Shown piece after piece: positions 8,465-15,204 of a DNA stretch of 64,000 bases. This DNA comes from Corynebacterium aurimucosum ATCC 700975. GTDB lineage: Bacteria > Actinomycetota > Actinomycetes > Mycobacteriales > Mycobacteriaceae. The stretch is taken from NCBI RefSeq assembly GCF_007672725.1, contig NZ_VDTC01000001.1, positions 1 through 64,000 on the forward strand, read 5' to 3'. Below the pieces are notes generated by a model. That model was given only the letters and a program-made list of their open reading frames with translations, did no database searches and was not told where the DNA came from. A program made the position numbers and the translations under genes. How positions within the stretch are numbered: position 1 is the first letter of the stretch; the number at the start of each line of letters is the position of its first letter.

Positions 8465-9115
8465 TCACAGCCTCCGCTCGGCTTCGCCGCCGATCGAGGG
8501 CACCAGCCCGTTTATCCGCGCGAAAGGATCCCACCCGCTGTCGCGGTGTGGCTCATATTCCGCAAAGTTGGCGGCATCGACGGCAGCCGCCTCCGAAATG
8601 AGCTCCGCAATGAGCGCGACCGTCATATCCATCCCCGCCGCCACGCCTGAGGAAGTCCACCGATTACGGTCCTGCACCCACCGCGCCTTGGGCTTCCAAG
8701 TCACGGACTCCCCGAAGGAGCTCGCCCACGCAAACGCACGCTTGTTGCTCGTCGCGGCGTAACCCTCCAAAAGCCCCGCTGCCGCCAAGACCGCAGAACC
8801 CGTGCACACGGAGGCAACCCACGGTGCTTGTGCACCCACCTCACGAAGCCACGCCAGAAAAGAAACGTCTTCCACGAGCCGCCGGGTTCCTTTGCCGCCA
8901 GGAACGAGGAGGGCGTCGGCCGGCTCAATCTGCCCATAAGAAATCGTCGGCACCACTTCCACGCCCTGTGAGCTAGCAACTGGCTCACCATCCGGCCCCG
9001 CAAAGGCAACCGTGACCTCGGGGACGGCCTGAAGCAGTTGGACGGGCCCGAAGACGTCGAGAAGCTCAAAGCCCTCAAACAAGACGACTGTGATGCGGAG
9101 AAGCTCGTTATTCAT
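8465..9115 (-). CDS. DJ-1/PfpI family protein (glutamine amidotransferase-like, GlxA N-domain type)
   Basis: This 216-residue single-domain protein has the class I glutamine amidotransferase-like fold. It opens with ITVVLFEGFELLDVFGPVQLL, typical of the DJ-1/PfpI proteins that form the N-terminal half of GlxA-type AraC regulators. The nucleophile-elbow cysteine is in SVCTGSAVLAAAGLLEG, near residue 115. The AraC DNA-binding half is absent, so it is more likely an isonitrile hydratase-like or glyoxalase III-like enzyme than a regulator. Its substrate is not evident. It stands alone upstream of the GNAT gene. Confidence 0.85.
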   Translation of the reverse strand: MNNELLRITVVLFEGFELLDVFGPVQLLQAVPEVTVAFAGPDGEPVASSQGVEVVPTISYGQIEPADALLVPGGKGTRRLVEDVSFLAWLREVGAQAPWVASVCTGSAVLAAAGLLEGYAATSNKRAFAWASSFGESVTWKPKARWVQDRNRWTSSGVAAGMDMTVALIAELISEAAAVDAANFAEYEPHRDSGWDPFARINGLVPSIGGEAERRL

Positions 9116-9159
9116 GCGACCATCCTAAAGCAGGCCGCATGGATACCGACGAGCATCTG

Positions 9160-9188
9160 GGACCCAGGTTCAATTCCCGGCGGCTTCG
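9160..9188 (+). other. tmRNA/tRNA 3'-end-like fragment
   Basis: GACCCAGGTTCAATTCCCGG followed by CGGCT resembles the T-arm and acceptor end of the ssrA gene at 19856-20234 with one mismatch in the T-stem, in the opposite orientation. The rest of a tRNA or tmRNA cannot be folded from upstream sequence. It may be a relic of an earlier integration or duplication at ssrA. Confidence 0.35.
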
Positions 9189-9202
9189 CACACGAAGAGG
9201 CC

Positions 9203-9233
9203 CCAGATAGAACGCTTTCTAACTGGGTTTTGG
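9203..9233 (+). terminator. Possible hairpin terminator
   Basis: CCCAGATAGAA and TTTCTAACTGGG flank a short loop and are followed by TTTTGG. The stem has one internal mismatch. It directly follows the tmRNA-like fragment at 9160-9188 and ends before the luciferase-like gene. Confidence 0.35.
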
Positions 9234-9315
9234 TGGACCAACCTTAGGCCGTGACAATCTGCGGATGGCACGCTACCCTAGTTGTTGATGCATCACCAAT
9301 AGGAGTGTTTGACCA

Positions 9316-10383
9316 ATGAAAGCATTCGGATTCTTAAGCTTTGGCCACTACACATTCGGACACCAGCGCGGCCCGTCCGCGGAAAAAGTCGCGAAGATTC
9401 ACCTGGAAATCGCCCAGGCTGCAGATGAGATCGGTGTGAACAACGCGTCTTTCCGCGTCCACCACTTCGTACCACAAGCCTCAGCCCCGATGCCGCTGCT
9501 CGGCGCTGTCGCCGCCACCACCAAGAACATCGAGGTGGGCACCGGCGTGATCGACATGCGCTACGAAAACCCGCTCTACCTCGCCGAAGAGGCCGCATCC
9601 CTCTACCAGCTCTCCGGCGGCCGCGTGGCCTTGGGCGTCTCGCGCGGTGCCCCGGAAGTTGCCGAGCGCGGTTGGGAGGCTTTCGGCTACAAGGGAGAGG
9701 CCCCCAACGGCGCGGACGTGGCGCGCGCCCACCTCGAGGCGTTCATGGCCGCGGTAGACGGCAACGGTTTTGCCACCGCCGCACCCCTAGACCGCCAGTA
9801 CCCTAATATGTTCCAGCCCGGCTCCGCCCTCCCCGTCTTCCCCATGGCACCGGAGCTGCGCAAGCACATCTTCTATGGCTCCGGCACCCACGCGTCGGCG
9901 GAGCAGACTTCCAAGGACGGGCTGAACCTGATGTCTTCCACCTTGGTTTCCGAGACCACCGCCGCGACCTTGGGTGAGATCCAGGCGGACCAAATCAACC
10001 GCTACCGCGCCGCGTGGAAGGAAGCAGGCCACGACTGGACCCCGCGCGTGTCCGTCTCCCGCTCCATCTTTCCCATCGTGGACGGCGCCGATATGCAGCG
10101 GTTCGGTATGCAGGCCTCAGGCTCCGACCAAGTGGGTGTGCTGCCCGACGCCGGTGCTTCCACCTTCGGCCGCACCTATGCCGCGGAGCCTGACAAGCTG
10201 ATCGAACAGCTCAAGGCCGACCCGGCCGTGATGTCCGCCGACACCCTGCTCATCACCATCCCGACCGGCATGGGGGTGGACGTCAACGTGAAGATTCTGG
10301 AAAACTTCGCCACCCATGTCGCCCCTGCGCTGGGCTGGCAGCCGAACACCGAGGGCCCGGTCACCGGCTACCCGATTGACTAA
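9316..10383 (+). CDS. LLM class flavin-dependent oxidoreductase (luciferase-like monooxygenase)
   Basis: This 355-residue TIM-barrel enzyme of the bacterial luciferase family uses reduced FMN, or possibly F420, to oxidise an unknown substrate. Visible family features are the early FLSFGHYTFG strand, IEVGTGVIDMRYENPLYLAEEAASLYQLSGGRVALGVSRG (the conserved E-A-x-x-L and the phosphate-binding G-R-x-x-x-G-V-x-x-G), and a late ADTLLITIPTGMGVDVNVKILENFA segment. AGGAG lies 10 bases before the ATG. It is transcribed alone and ends at the shared terminator at 10399-10437. The substrate cannot be inferred from neighbours. Confidence 0.88.
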   Translation: MKAFGFLSFGHYTFGHQRGPSAEKVAKIHLEIAQAADEIGVNNASFRVHHFVPQASAPMPLLGAVAATTKNIEVGTGVIDMRYENPLYLAEEAASLYQLSGGRVALGVSRGAPEVAERGWEAFGYKGEAPNGADVARAHLEAFMAAVDGNGFATAAPLDRQYPNMFQPGSALPVFPMAPELRKHIFYGSGTHASAEQTSKDGLNLMSSTLVSETTAATLGEIQADQINRYRAAWKEAGHDWTPRVSVSRSIFPIVDGADMQRFGMQASGSDQVGVLPDAGASTFGRTYAAEPDKLIEQLKADPAVMSADTLLITIPTGMGVDVNVKILENFATHVAPALGWQPNTEGPVTGYPID

Positions 10384-10398
10384 TCCGCCCCCTTCACA

Positions 10399-10437
10399 CA
10401 AGAAACCCGCTGGCCTTTATGACCAGCGGGTTTCTTG
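10399..10437. terminator. Bidirectional terminator, probably the original ssrA terminator
   Basis: CAAGAAACCCGCTGG and CCAGCGGGTTTCTTG form a perfect 15-bp stem with a 9-base loop. The plus-strand side serves the luciferase-like gene. The minus-strand side would have ended the tmRNA transcript before the element inserted at 10445, since only 7 bases separate it from the att core. Confidence 0.8.
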
Positions 10438-10444
10438 CCATTCA

Positions 10445-10469
10445 GTGGAGCCGCCGGGAATTGAACCCG
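10445..10469. repeat. Left attachment site core of the ssrA-integrated element
   Basis: This is a 25-base exact copy of the tmRNA 3' T-arm and acceptor region, matching 19857-19881 in direct orientation. The sequence to its left is original chromosome and to its right is the element. Joining the right end to this core regenerates the predicted attP. Confidence 0.88.
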
Positions 10470-10660
10470 TCTAGGCCACCGGCGTCACTGAACTAACTGC
10501 CTTTTACCTGGGCACCAGGGCTACGGGAGTTGCGCTGAGTGCACCAGTTTCTAAACAGTCCTTAGTCACCAGTTAGTCACCAAGTCACAGTATTGACAGC
10601 CCAATTTTCTGCGTGCTTTCCTGGGAGGGCGGGGAACTCACGTCACTTTTGGGTGATAGC

Positions 10661-10699
10661 ATGAAGCCCCAATCCTTGTTACCAGGATTGGGGCTTCAT
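10661..10699. terminator. Bidirectional terminator inside the element
   Basis: ATGAAGCCCCAATCCT and AGGATTGGGGCTTCAT form a perfect 16-bp stem with a 7-base loop. It ends the leftward small-gene operon (11430-10767). The remainder of 10470-10766 holds the left end of the element and no recognisable gene. Confidence 0.75.
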
Positions 10700-10766
10700 T
10701 CATGTTTAGGGCAGGCGGCGCTAGTGTGCCAGTCATGTTGGGCGCATAACTCCAAGACGTAGTCGT

Positions 10767-10988
10767 TTAGCATTTTGCGGCCTCCCCCTCGTCGTGCAAG
10801 GCCTCATAAACCTCACGCACGTTGACCGCCCTGGGGTCCAGGCCGTCCCACTCCTGGGCATGCTCGGCCACGTAGTCCGCTAGCTCCTCTACCGACAGGC
10901 TCATAACGTGTCGGTACCCCCAGTACTCCGAGGACGCCCAGAGGGCAGCAGCCCAGGTGTCCCAGTTCGTGTAACCGTAGTAGCTCAT
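10767..10988 (-). CDS. Small aromatic-rich phage-type protein
   Basis: This 73-residue acidic protein opens with MSYYGYTNWDTWAAALW, then has a predicted helical SVEELADYVAEHAQEWDG segment and a second helix near the C-terminus. The N-terminal NWDTWxxALW pattern occurs in small proteins of phages and plasmids whose function is unknown. Its ATG overlaps the stop of the upstream gene (TAATG), which supports real expression as the last gene of a three-gene operon. Confidence 0.6.
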   Translation of the reverse strand: MSYYGYTNWDTWAAALWASSEYWGYRHVMSLSVEELADYVAEHAQEWDGLDPRAVNVREVYEALHDEGEAAKC

Positions 10989-11230
10989 TAGATTGTGGCC
11001 TCCTCAAAGAAGCCAGCTTCGCGCTTGGCCTCGTCGAACGCCTGGGGGTCGCGGTCGAGCGCGGCGTCATAAGCCACTCGCAGGGTGCGATAGGCCTCCC
11101 AACGGCCGTCGTTGTCCAGCTCCTTGTAGCGGGCCTCGAACTCGCCCAGGAGGATATCGTGTGTCAGGTCGTTCTGCGCCCGGCAGGCCCCTTCGAGCAG
11201 CTGGGCCATTTCCGTGATTACGGGGTTCAT
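10988..11230 (-). CDS. Hypothetical small helical protein of the element
   Basis: This 80-residue, largely helical protein (MNPVITEMAQLLEGACRAQN at the start, then charged helices) is not recognised. Its start lies directly after a GAGGAG in the end of the preceding gene, and its stop overlaps the next ATG as TAATG. The tight packing suggests a functional three-gene operon expressed from the 11431-11890 region. No catalytic motif is visible. Confidence 0.6.
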   Translation of the reverse strand: MNPVITEMAQLLEGACRAQNDLTHDILLGEFEARYKELDNDGRWEAYRTLRVAYDAALDRDPQAFDEAKREAGFFEEATI

Positions 11231-11232
11231 GT

Positions 11233-11430
11233 TTAGTTCTCCTCCTGGATGACGCGGTACTCGCCCTTGTAGTAGGGGCCGAACTCCGTGTCGTCCTCGT
11301 TGCGGCCGAAGATGACGCGCTCGCCGGTGGCGCGCTCGGTGCGGACCGAGGTGACCTGGAAGATGTCGCCGTCCTCCAGGATGACGAACTGGCCGCGCTT
11401 TGCGTGTGTGGGTTCTGCGATGATGTTCAT
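11233..11430 (-). CDS. Hypothetical small protein of the element
   Basis: This 65-residue protein (MNIIAEPTHAKRGQFVILEDG at the start) is predicted to be a small beta-rich domain: short strands QFVILEDG, IFQVTSVR and RVIFGRNE alternate with charged turns. A longer reading frame extends upstream, but ATG at 11430 is preceded by GAAAGGAC at a good distance. The function is unknown. It is the first gene of the leftward operon 11430-10767. Confidence 0.6.
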   Translation of the reverse strand: MNIIAEPTHAKRGQFVILEDGDIFQVTSVRTERATGERVIFGRNEDDTEFGPYYKGEYRVIQEEN

Positions 11431-11546
11431 TGTTTTTGTCCTTTCGGTGTTTCCTCCCCCAGGAAAACAGGGACTATCCAGTCGGCACAATTGTGGACCT
11501 ATTTCACAAAACCCCTGCTCGGGGGTATAGGCCAAAGGGAGCTTCG

Positions 11547-11584
11547 GAAGGTATCTCCGAGCGCCTGAACCCCTTCTCCGGTAC
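11547..11584. repeat. Composite motif shared with 14628-14688
   Basis: The 21 bases at 11547-11567 (starting GAAGGTATCTCCGAGCG) are identical to 14628-14648. The 19 bases at 11566-11584 (TGAACCCCTTCTCCGGTAC) are the exact reverse complement of 14670-14688. Here the two parts are fused; in the other copy they are 21 bases apart. They lie in a 460-base noncoding stretch upstream of the small-gene operon. Function unknown: promoter/operator, replication or packaging site are all possible. Confidence 0.6.
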
Positions 11585-11708
11585 TTTCACCTTCGGAGAC
11601 GACGAGAGGCCACGGGAGACCCCACGGAAACGGTCACCTAGGTCACATTCTCAATTTGGTCGCCTCGAGTTGCCCCCAGGACGCCCTTCGACCGCGCCGG
11701 AACATAAC

Positions 11709-11749
11709 AAGACCCCCTCTAACGACATTGAACCGTTAGAGGGGGTCTT
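11709..11749. terminator. Bidirectional terminator after the capsid genes
   Basis: AAGACCCCCTCTAACG and CGTTAGAGGGGGTCTT form a perfect 16-bp stem with a 9-base loop. It follows the leftward capsid gene cluster and separates it from the small-gene operon. The rest of 11431-11893 contains the composite repeat at 11547-11584 and no other gene. Confidence 0.75.
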
Positions 11750-11893
11750 AGCCCAATTCAGCAGTGCCAGGACGACGCAGGTAACCCTCGCGCTTTTCGC
11801 GGTCATGGGGGCCTTACTTCCGCCACCCCAAGGAGATCACTATGAACAAAAATGAGTAGGCGGTGCGCTTGACGCGGCCCTGGCACTGGTGGG

Positions 11894-12292
11894 CTAAAGC
11901 AACGTCACGTCCACGTGGCCATCTCCGCTGTTGCGGATAGCCTGGGCAACTGGTGCGCCTGTCGAGGCCTGGGCGAAACCGCCAGCTTCAGCAACTTCCA
12001 AGAGGTCGCCCGCCATGTGAGGACCCTTAGCCGGGACGCGGAAACAACGACCAGCGCCGCGCTGCACGGTAAGGTCGCCGCCCTTGGCCACGTCATGGCC
12101 AGCCAGGCCAAAAGCCACAGCACCGGGGGTCGCTACCTTGACCGCCAGCTGAGGAGTCTTCGCGGTCGCGTGCAGGCCGTCCGCTGCAACAATTTCGACC
12201 AGCTGGCCAAGCTTAATGTCCTCGGCAGCAGTCGCGGTGATTGCCTGGCCTGGGGTGTAAAGCTCGTCTAGAAACGGAGTGAAGTTCAACAT
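11894..12292 (-). CDS. Capsid decoration protein-like (DUF2190-like)
   Basis: This 132-residue, beta-rich protein (YTPGQAITATAAEDIKLGQLVEI, then VAFGLAGHDVAKGGDLTVQRG) resembles the DUF2190-type proteins that stud phage capsids. The start at 12292 has AGGAGG six bases upstream. It follows the major capsid gene by 13 bases in the same direction, the usual place for a decoration or head-stabilising protein. It is the last gene before the terminator at 11709-11749. Similarity was judged by pattern only, so the exact family is tentative. Confidence 0.65.
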   Translation of the reverse strand: MLNFTPFLDELYTPGQAITATAAEDIKLGQLVEIVAADGLHATAKTPQLAVKVATPGAVAFGLAGHDVAKGGDLTVQRGAGRCFRVPAKGPHMAGDLLEVAEAGGFAQASTGAPVAQAIRNSGDGHVDVTLL

Positions 12293-12305
12293 CGTTTGGC
12301 CTCCT

Positions 12306-13205
12306 TTAGCCCTGCACGCCCAGACCAACGAGGCGAACCACGTTGCGGGGGCGCTGGATAGTGATTACCGGTTCGATATAGGACTGGCACCAGGTGGCGC
12401 GGATTGACGGGTCGCGCCAGGTCTCGACGTGCAAGCCGCCCTTGGTAATGAGCTTGCCGAAGTTGCGGGCGTCGAGCAGGTAACCAGTGCCTTCAGGCAG
12501 CTTGTCGCAACCGTAAATAGTCAGTCCCCACTGCTCCTCCAAGTTGTTCTGGTCATAGAGCAAGGTCAACGCGTCTGCAGAGTCCCAGTCCAGCAAGAGA
12601 ACGTTCGCATTAGCAGACAGGCCGTGCTTGCGCAGGAGGCCACGGGCGGCAACGATGGACGCCCACGGGCGCTTTTCGGCAGGCGTCGGGTTCGCGCCGT
12701 CGAGAACCACGCCGTGGAAGGAGTTCGCACCAATCGACAAGCCGCCGTTCTCCTCGTCGGTCACCTGGGCCAGGGCCTCGACCATCATGGTGTTCAGCGT
12801 GTCGTTAATCGAGGTGCCCAGCAGCGCCAGGCCGTCCTCAATCAAGGAGGTGTCGCCCGCGTCGATGGCCTCGTCGGAGACACGGAATTTGCCGCCGATG
12901 TCTGACGTGTGTGCCTTCTTCAAATCACCCGGGGTAAAGCGCACCATAGGGTATTCGGAGTGCTCGGAGCGCACGCCAACGCCCTCGACCTTCATGTCTT
13001 CGGCGCTGACCTGCGTGTACTGGGCAACACCCGTCGGCACGGAGACTTCTGGGAACACCAGACCCGGAATAGAGTTAGTCGCGTAGCTCTCCAGCACGTC
13101 GGCTAGATGGTCAGTGTCGTCGAAAAGCGCACGCGCCACGGTCTTGTCGGTTTCCCTCGAACCCAAAACCGCAGAGCGCGAACGATGGAAATCAGTCGCA
13201 GCCAT
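12306..13205 (-). CDS. Phage major capsid protein (HK97-fold type)
   Basis: This 299-residue protein matches phage major capsid proteins by length, an N-terminal helical region, the P-domain-like RFRVSDEAIDAGDTSLIEDGLALLG-type helix (FRVSDEAIDAG near residue 115), a glycine-rich stretch near 155-165, and an aliphatic VITIQRPRNVVRLVGLGV tail. ATG at 13205 overlaps the stop of the upstream HTH gene as TAATG and is preceded by AGGAG. A decoration-type gene follows. No portal, protease, scaffold or terminase gene is nearby. The protein therefore either builds or reshapes capsids with a helper phage's other parts, or is a relic. Confidence 0.75.
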   Translation of the reverse strand: MAATDFHRSRSAVLGSRETDKTVARALFDDTDHLADVLESYATNSIPGLVFPEVSVPTGVAQYTQVSAEDMKVEGVGVRSEHSEYPMVRFTPGDLKKAHTSDIGGKFRVSDEAIDAGDTSLIEDGLALLGTSINDTLNTMMVEALAQVTDEENGGLSIGANSFHGVVLDGANPTPAEKRPWASIVAARGLLRKHGLSANANVLLLDWDSADALTLLYDQNNLEEQWGLTIYGCDKLPEGTGYLLDARNFGKLITKGGLHVETWRDPSIRATWCQSYIEPVITIQRPRNVVRLVGLGVQG

Positions 13206-13537
13206 TAAAGCTCCTTTGCTTCTATCAGCCACCTGCCGCCCTCAAATGAGGCAGGCAGACAGCCACGGTTAATACGTCGCCGAACAGCCCCCGGAGTGAT
13301 TCCTAAGCATCGTGCAGCCTGCTCGGTCGTCAATTTCGAGTCCACCAGCTGCTGCTTTTCCAGAACAAGCACGTCACGTGACGAGACAGGACGCCGCGAC
13401 AACTCCACCAAGTCCGCCACTAAAGCACGCGCCGCCAGGGAGGACGGCTGCGGGCTGCGTCGCAGGTGCTCCACCAGGCAGGCCACCGAGTCCGGTGGTA
13501 ACACCACCGAGCCGGGCTGCAGGGCCAGCGCCCTCAC
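13205..13537 (-). CDS. Helix-turn-helix DNA-binding protein
   Basis: This 110-residue protein has a C-terminal MerR/excisionase-like winged HTH: LTTEQAARCLGITPGAVRRRINRG followed by the wing-like GRWLIEAKEL (residues 69-110). The N-terminal half is helical and proline-rich. GTG at 13537 overlaps the upstream stop as GTGA, and the stop overlaps the capsid ATG as TAATG, so all three genes are translationally coupled. It may regulate the capsid operon or recognise the element's DNA ends, as small terminase-type HTH proteins do; the sequence does not settle which. Confidence 0.7.
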   Translation of the reverse strand: MRALALQPGSVVLPPDSVACLVEHLRRSPQPSSLAARALVADLVELSRRPVSSRDVLVLEKQQLVDSKLTTEQAARCLGITPGAVRRRINRGCLPASFEGGRWLIEAKEL

Positions 13538-13887
13538 TCTTGGTGTTCCTGGTGGTAGCGCGTCTCAGCCTCCGAAAGGCTACGGTGGCGGTCCCAAACG
13601 AACTTCTTGACCTCCTCGGGGTCGAGGCCAAAGTGGTCAGCCAAGCTGCGCAACTGGTTCGCGGACTGGACCGCCAGCGTCTTTAAGAGCCAGAAATCTG
13701 TCACATCCATGCGGGCCAGCAGCTTGATTGTGGCGTCCAGGTCAGATTCGCCGTTGCGGTTCGTCTTCTGGGTAGCGCCGACACCGCCTAGGTCCACTCG
13801 GACCTTCTTCGGGTCGTAGCCGTCAACGGCACACACCAGGGCCGTGCGGGCCAGGGGGACCAAGTTAGCCATGTTTGGGTGACTCAT
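13534..13887 (-). CDS. Hypothetical protein in the capsid operon
   Basis: This 117-residue protein is not recognised. It starts MSHPNMANLVPLARTALVCAVDG and continues into charged helices with DLDATIKLLARMDVTDFWLLKTLA and a C-terminal basic/acidic helix. AAAGGA precedes the ATG at 13887, and a longer upstream extension has no such signal. It overlaps the next gene by 4 bases (GTGA). Its coupling to the HTH and capsid genes suggests a role in head assembly or packaging, but this is context only. Confidence 0.6.
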   Translation of the reverse strand: MSHPNMANLVPLARTALVCAVDGYDPKKVRVDLGGVGATQKTNRNGESDLDATIKLLARMDVTDFWLLKTLAVQSANQLRSLADHFGLDPEEVKKFVWDRHRSLSEAETRYHQEHQE

Positions 13888-13919
13888 TTTTGTGAATCCT
13901 TTCAAAGATAAAAGTTTGG

Positions 13920-14204
13920 TTAGTAGGAGTCTTGGGGTCGTTCCGGCGGCGCGTTGGACCAGTCGATACCCCGCCGGTGCTGAACGGTGCCAATATCGAC
14001 ACCACACCACACGCCGGTGCGCTCGGCGGCGGTGAGCTGCTCGGCGGTGAACTTGCACGAGCGCTTGTGCTGGCACTGGGCGCAGATATTCCGGCAGGCC
14101 TGCATGCGGTATTCGTACTGGCGTTTAGGCTCTCCGTGAAAGCGAGAATCGAACCAGGGGGAATATCCGACACACAACATCGGCGGCTTCTCGTCGCGAG
14201 GCAC
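13920..14204 (-). CDS. WhiB-like transcription regulator (phage type)
   Basis: This 94-residue protein has the WhiB cysteine pattern: Cys11, then ICAQCQHKRSC giving C41-x2-C44-x5-C50, followed by a GVWCGVD turn near residue 65 that corresponds to the GVWGG turn of WhiB proteins. WhiB proteins carry a 4Fe-4S cluster and bind the primary sigma factor; phage-encoded members alter host regulation and superinfection. The start is probably GTG at 14204, with GGAG further upstream than usual. The spacing between the first and second cysteines is longer than in typical host WhiB proteins unless Cys37 serves. Confidence 0.65.
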   Translation of the reverse strand: MPRDEKPPMLCVGYSPWFDSRFHGEPKRQYEYRMQACRNICAQCQHKRSCKFTAEQLTAAERTGVWCGVDIGTVQHRRGIDWSNAPPERPQDSY

Positions 14205-14209
14205 GCGCT

Positions 14210-14452
14210 TTAAATCTCCAGGGCATCGGTCAACGCTCGCACCAGACGACGGGCTGCAGGGGGATGCAACCGATAGGAGCAGTCACCAAACTTGAGGAAG
14301 AACGCCTGCTCGCGGGACCCGTTGCGAGTCCGGCTGTTAGCTCGGAGGGTGCAGTCCACCAAGTACCGAGATTCACCCATCACCTTGGCCTTGCCCACAT
14401 TGGTGTGGAAACTGGTTGTGGGGCGACTGTCTGGCATTTCGCTTGGTTTCAT
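14210..14452 (-). CDS. Hypothetical small protein of the element
   Basis: This 80-residue protein (MKPSEMPDSRPTTSFHTNVGK at the start) is not recognised. A beta-rich middle (YLVDCTLRANSR, QAFFLKFGDCSYRL) leads to a C-terminal PPAARRLVRALTDALEI helix. AAGGAG five bases before ATG 14452 decides the start. It is the first gene after the iteron-rich stretch, in line with the WhiB-like gene, so both may be expressed early or after induction. Confidence 0.6.
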   Translation of the reverse strand: MKPSEMPDSRPTTSFHTNVGKAKVMGESRYLVDCTLRANSRTRNGSREQAFFLKFGDCSYRLHPPAARRLVRALTDALEI

Positions 14453-14627
14453 GGGTGCTCCTTGCACACTGCTGTGATGGTTAAAATTCCTGGCAATCAA
14501 AACACGCCGCCAATATCCCTCGGAAGATTATTACGCCCCGTTAATCACCCGCCCAGGGGGATTCAGCCAGGGGCGGGGCGCAGCTGGAGGCAGCAACACG
14601 GCTCGGAGAGGCCCGAGAAGGTATCTC

Positions 14628-14688
14628 GAAGGTATCTCCGAGCGCCTGGAAGAGCGTCGCCGGGCGTCGGTACCGGAGAAGGGGTTCA
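14628..14688. repeat. Composite motif, second copy, in the noncoding stretch
   Basis: It contains the 21-base sequence 14628-14648 (identical to 11547-11567) and 14670-14688 (GTACCGGAGAAGGGGTTCA), the exact reverse complement of 11566-11584. GAAGGTATCTC also occurs once more just upstream at 14617-14627. The arrangement is inverted relative to the other copy. Confidence 0.6.
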
Positions 14689-14865
14689 AACAGCCTCGAA
14701 AACACCTTCCGAGGGTCCGAACTCTCTACCAGAGTTTCAGGCAACAAATGATTTTCAACCGAAACAGGGAGAGAGAACTCGACTATCAGAGCCGTGGGGG
14801 GAGTCAGGAAGATATACCCCCTCAACTTTTCTGGCATCCCCCACCAGCGTCACACCACGAGGGAG

Positions 14866-15179
14866 GGGAACAGCGGGAACAAACGGGAACACGAGAAGAA
14901 GGCTAGAAGTAAAAGCGTCCAAAGTCAGAGGATATGAAGAACTTTTATGTTCCCGTGTTCCCGTGTTCCTTAAAGTCTTAAAAACACGCGAGATATATAC
15001 CCCCTCCCCTGTTACTCCTGCAGAAGAAAGAGGAGGGGGGAGGGGGTATTCCCTAGTTCAACCGCCAACCTGCGAGAACACGGGAACATGGGAACACGGG
15101 AACGTCTGAAACCGCTCCGTCGCAGGTCAGAGGGGGTGAAGGTCCGCGTTCCCGTGTTCCCACCGTTCCCGGTGTTCCC
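14866..15179. repeat. GTTCCC/GGGAAC iteron region, candidate replication origin
   Basis: Twelve exact GGGAAC or GTTCCC hexamers occur in four clusters: 14866-14890 (three), 14949-14970 (two plus one imperfect), 15082-15103 (three) and 15148-15179 (four). Within clusters they are phased mostly at 8 bases (unit GTTCCCGT). Between clusters, TACCCCCTCCCC and GGGGAGGGGGTA (14998-15048) form an inverted repeat. The region ends 25 bases after the primase-helicase stop. Satellites of the PICI type place their iteron origin directly after the rep gene, so this is a strong origin candidate. No gene is seen in 14453-15204. Confidence 0.65.
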
Positions 15180-15204
15180 AGCGTAGCCCCCTCCCCCTCC
15201 TTGC

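Noticed and set aside
9101..9190. Complete tRNA gene
   Set aside because: Only the T-arm and part of an acceptor end are present, with a T-stem mismatch; no anticodon or D-arm can be folded upstream.
14866..15179. CRISPR array
   Set aside because: The repeats are 6-8 bases, occur on both strands and have no spacers of regular length.
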